DNA from: Anaeramoeba flamelloides
Taxonomy: Eukaryota > Metamonada > Anaeramoebidae
Assembly: GCA_027625915.1 (NCBI GenBank)
Contig: JANTQA010000060.1
Coordinates: forward strand, 4,836,001 to 4,900,000
Direction of reading: 5' to 3'
Length of the DNA: 64,000 nucleotides
This document shows, one piece after another, positions 61,631-64,000 of the stretch. The notes beneath the pieces are model-generated. The model saw only the letters and a list, made by a program, of their open reading frames with translations, was not told the origin of the DNA and ran no database searches. The translations under genes were made by a program, and so were the position numbers. Numbering within the stretch: the stretch's first letter is position 1; every line of letters begins with the position of its first letter.

Positions 61631-62268
61631 AATGAATTTTTCATTGTTGGTTGGGTTTTCTTTGTGTGAAAAAGAATTTATTAAAATACTCATTTAATTA
61701 TCGAAAGAATAGAATTTTGTATAATTCAATACAAATTAAACAGTTAAACTCAAAATTGTAAAAATGAGCCTGCTCTCTCTTATGTTAATTTAGAACATAT
61801 TTCAATTTTTTTGATATCTGTAGAAATAGAAATTAAAATCGAAATTACTTTACAAAAAAAAAACAGACCTTTTGACTTTTTACAAAAAAAGTATCAACAA
61901 TTTTATTGAATTGTTGTTTAACTTTACAAAGAGTTTCAAAATATTTATGGTAACAATAATTCAAAAAACACAATAATTAAAAATAATTTTTCTAAGGATC
62001 AAAGTGAATTTTTTTTATTTTAATTAGACAAATTTCAATTTAATAAAAGTTGAAATTTTTTTTTCCAAAAGGTTTTTAATTAAAAGAAAAAGTAAAAGCA
62101 TTAAAAAAAAATATCTCAAAATTTAAATATAATAATTTAAAGTAACTCATTTTGATAAAAATATTAAAAGAGAAAGTAGACAATAGAATAATATATTTTC
62201 TAAAAAAAGTTATCCTGTATATAAGAAAACAAAACAATAAGAAGAGTAAGAAAAATAAATCATGAGAA

Positions 62269-63110
62269 TTATTTTAAATCTTCCTCTTCTTCATCATCAT
62301 CATCACTACTTGATCCATATTCTTCATCATCTTCTGTATCCATACCGGATTGGTTTAGCATTAAGGTTTTACAGATTGAATTGGCGTTAAATCCTTCAAA
62401 TTGGATTGGTCCGAGGCTTCTATAATAGTCATTCAATCCCCATTCATTTGATCTTCTAAGCATAGTTTTGTATGGTCTCCCCTTTAAGTCAACTAAGGTT
62501 TTTCGGATAACTGGTCTCCAAGTAGCAAGCCTTTTCTCCATATTGAGCATTGCAGTGATTGGGATACCAGAGCAAACCCATTTTTCGACAGGGTCTGTCA
62601 AGTTTCTAACAACAGCCATGGCGCCAGTTTTCCCATGAGCTAATAAATGCCCAGCAGTATGACCAAGAGCATTACAATAATTACAATCAAAATTGGATGG
62701 GAACCCACATCTTCCTTCATAACCAAAGAAATGAGTCATACATGACCAATTGTTGAAATATTTTTTGGAAGTAGAATATTCGTCTTGAATATTTCTTGCT
62801 CTTTTTCGTAAAATTTTTCTTACAGACCATTTTAATAATTTACCTGTTTCAATTTTGGATACATCAACATTACCATGTGGATCACGTGTTAAAAGTAGTT
62901 GTGAACTAATTCCTTTTGGTAGTTCTTGGAAAAGTACTTTTGATTCTTTATCTTTTTTTTCTTCTAAATATTTTATTAAATCTTCGGATTTCCAATCTTT
63001 TTTTTTTTTATCAGAACCAAACATTTCATCAATTCGATCAAGCAATTGTTTAAAATCTGGAATAAATAAGATTAATCCTTCAGGAATGATAACAACACCA
63101 TACTTTTTAT
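62269..63110 (-). CDS. PPi-dependent phosphofructokinase, C-terminal exon
   Basis: The exon from 63110 to the stop at 62269 codes about 280 residues. It opens with DKKYGVVIIPEGLILFIPDF, the substrate-side IPEG motif of long-type PPi-phosphofructokinases (compare plant PFP, NHGVILIPEGLI). It continues with FFGYEGRCGFPSNFDCNYCN, ALGHTAGHLLAHGKTGAMAV, NLTDPVEKWVCSGIPITAM and VVDLKGRPY-like text, all in PFP order. The enzyme turns fructose 6-phosphate into fructose 1,6-bisphosphate with pyrophosphate, common in anaerobic protists. A tail of about 20 acidic residues is added (DDDDEEEEDLK). The 5' end is a splice acceptor (ATAATAG), so the N-terminal half, with the GGDD-type PPi site, lies in earlier exons not found in the remaining 890 bases. 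Confidence 0.9.
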
Positions 63111-64000
63111 CTATTATTATAATTATTGGAAATAAAGTATTTAAAAAAAAAAAAAAAAATAGTTAATGATTGAGAAAATATTTTAAAAGGGTTAATTAAT
63201 AAAGTTTAAATTTTATTTTCTTTATTGTGAATTGGATATTGGACATATAGTAGAAACTGTAAGTGGATTAAATATTTCTGAAAAGGGTTTGTACTATTAT
63301 AGAAATAAAACAATCTCGAGCAATTTTATTTAATAGAATTTTATTTAAACCATTTTTTTGTCAAACCAAAGTTTGTTTATTTGATATTTAGTTATTTTAG
63401 ATATGGTCATTTTCAGTAAAGTGAAAAGATCAAAGTATTCTAAAAGTGTCAATAAAAAGGATTAACAGGTTTAATATAATGTTTTGGTCCAGCTATTTTA
63501 AAAAAGTCCTCAGTTTTTGAAAATTTTTTTCGAGTTTTTTGTTACGAGAAAAGTATGGAGTTTTTTGTTTTAAGAAAAGTGTGGAGTTTTTTTAATGAGA
63601 ACTTGTTTGACATTTACAGTTTTTAAAAGTGATAACTTTTCCAAAAAAAATAAATTTTTAAAAATACTTTTCTTCCAAGACGAACCTCTTCATCATCTTC
63701 AAAGATTTTATTTATTTCCTTTTATTATAATATAAAAATCAGAAAAAAAGGTTTTTATGAAAAATAATTCACACTTTTTTTAAAACTTTGTTTTTTGAAA
63801 TGTTTTAATTTTATCAATCTAAAAAAAGCAAAGTAATCGGCTTTATAAAATAGCTATAATGGATCTTGCAAATTTTAGTTTTCGATTTTTGAAAATTAAT
63901 CAAACAATATTTGAAAAAAAAATAATTTTGAATCTTGTTTCTTAATTAGAATTTAAACCTTTTTCTTATCAACAAAAAAAAAAAAATGAAAAAAAAAAAT
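63111..64000. other. Start of a PFP intron, no exon identified
   Basis: This A/T-rich stretch lies upstream of the PFP exon on the minus strand. The only coding-like bit, near 63660-63710 (IFEDDEEVRLGRK), ends at a GTATTT donor in the wrong phase to join the PFP exon, so I do not assign it. The preceding PFP exons are probably outside the window. Confidence 0.5.

Larger units (their letters stand above)
59534..62268. other. Intergenic region, elements throughout
   Basis: Starts at the ATG of the mutase-like gene and ends at the PFP stop. It holds family J (59559-60550), family C copy 3 with family B copy 3 inside it, a decayed family B copy at 61430-61630 and a TA run. The last 600 bases are A/T-rich with nothing recognised. 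Confidence 0.6.

Noticed and set aside
63660-63710. Minus-strand IFEDDEEVRLGRK as an upstream PFP exon
   Set aside because: Its donor is in phase 2 while the PFP exon needs a phase-1 partner, and the text does not match the PFP region expected just before IPEG.

Overview
The window is very AT-rich eukaryotic nuclear DNA. Genes are broken by GT-AG introns, some of several kilobases, and lie between long A/T-rich stretches full of short inverted-repeat elements. TAA, TAG and TGA all end genes, so the code looks standard. Runs of Glu, Asn and Lys codons inside proteins, a pyrophosphate-type phosphofructokinase, RGS-domain signalling and a Cys-rich multi-membrane-span receptor family fit a free-living protist. 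An anaerobic amoeboflagellate such as Anaeramoeba is my best guess, but this is inference from gene content only.

Layout. At 1-3968 (-) lies the 5' part of an RGS-domain gene, its RGS domain split by an intron that holds a 1.08 kb foldback element. At 6731-8423 (-) is a RACK1 gene with three exons and an acidic tail. At 13088-19151 (-) is an ATG1/ULK-like kinase with four exons. At 24199-34960 (+) is a putative receptor of about 1013 residues: signal peptide, repeats, Cys-rich region, then many membrane spans, in four exons. At 38800-39837 (-) is an NmrA/isoflavone-reductase-like protein. At 45183-46254 (+) is proteasome subunit alpha-6, three exons. At 51581-52087 (+) is a short PX-domain protein, two exons. 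At 58580-59533 (-) is a divergent protein resembling archaeal-type phosphoglycerate mutase that seems to lack the catalytic residues. At 62269-63110 (-) is the C-terminal exon of a PPi-dependent phosphofructokinase.

The genes do not form an operon or cluster; they are housekeeping and signalling genes. What ties the window together is a dense population of small non-autonomous DNA elements. I separate about a dozen families (labelled A-O here) by comparing copies inside the window. Several have TA-flanked terminal inverted repeats typical of Tc1/mariner derivatives. Some are nested so cleanly that empty sites can be read from sister copies, including a three-level nest (F in G in E) at 8774-10245. 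A separate hairpin-rich repeat forms arrays at 22.3-22.6 and 25.96-27.1 kb. I saw no rRNA, no convincing tRNA, no CRISPR and no reverse transcriptase or capsid-type gene.
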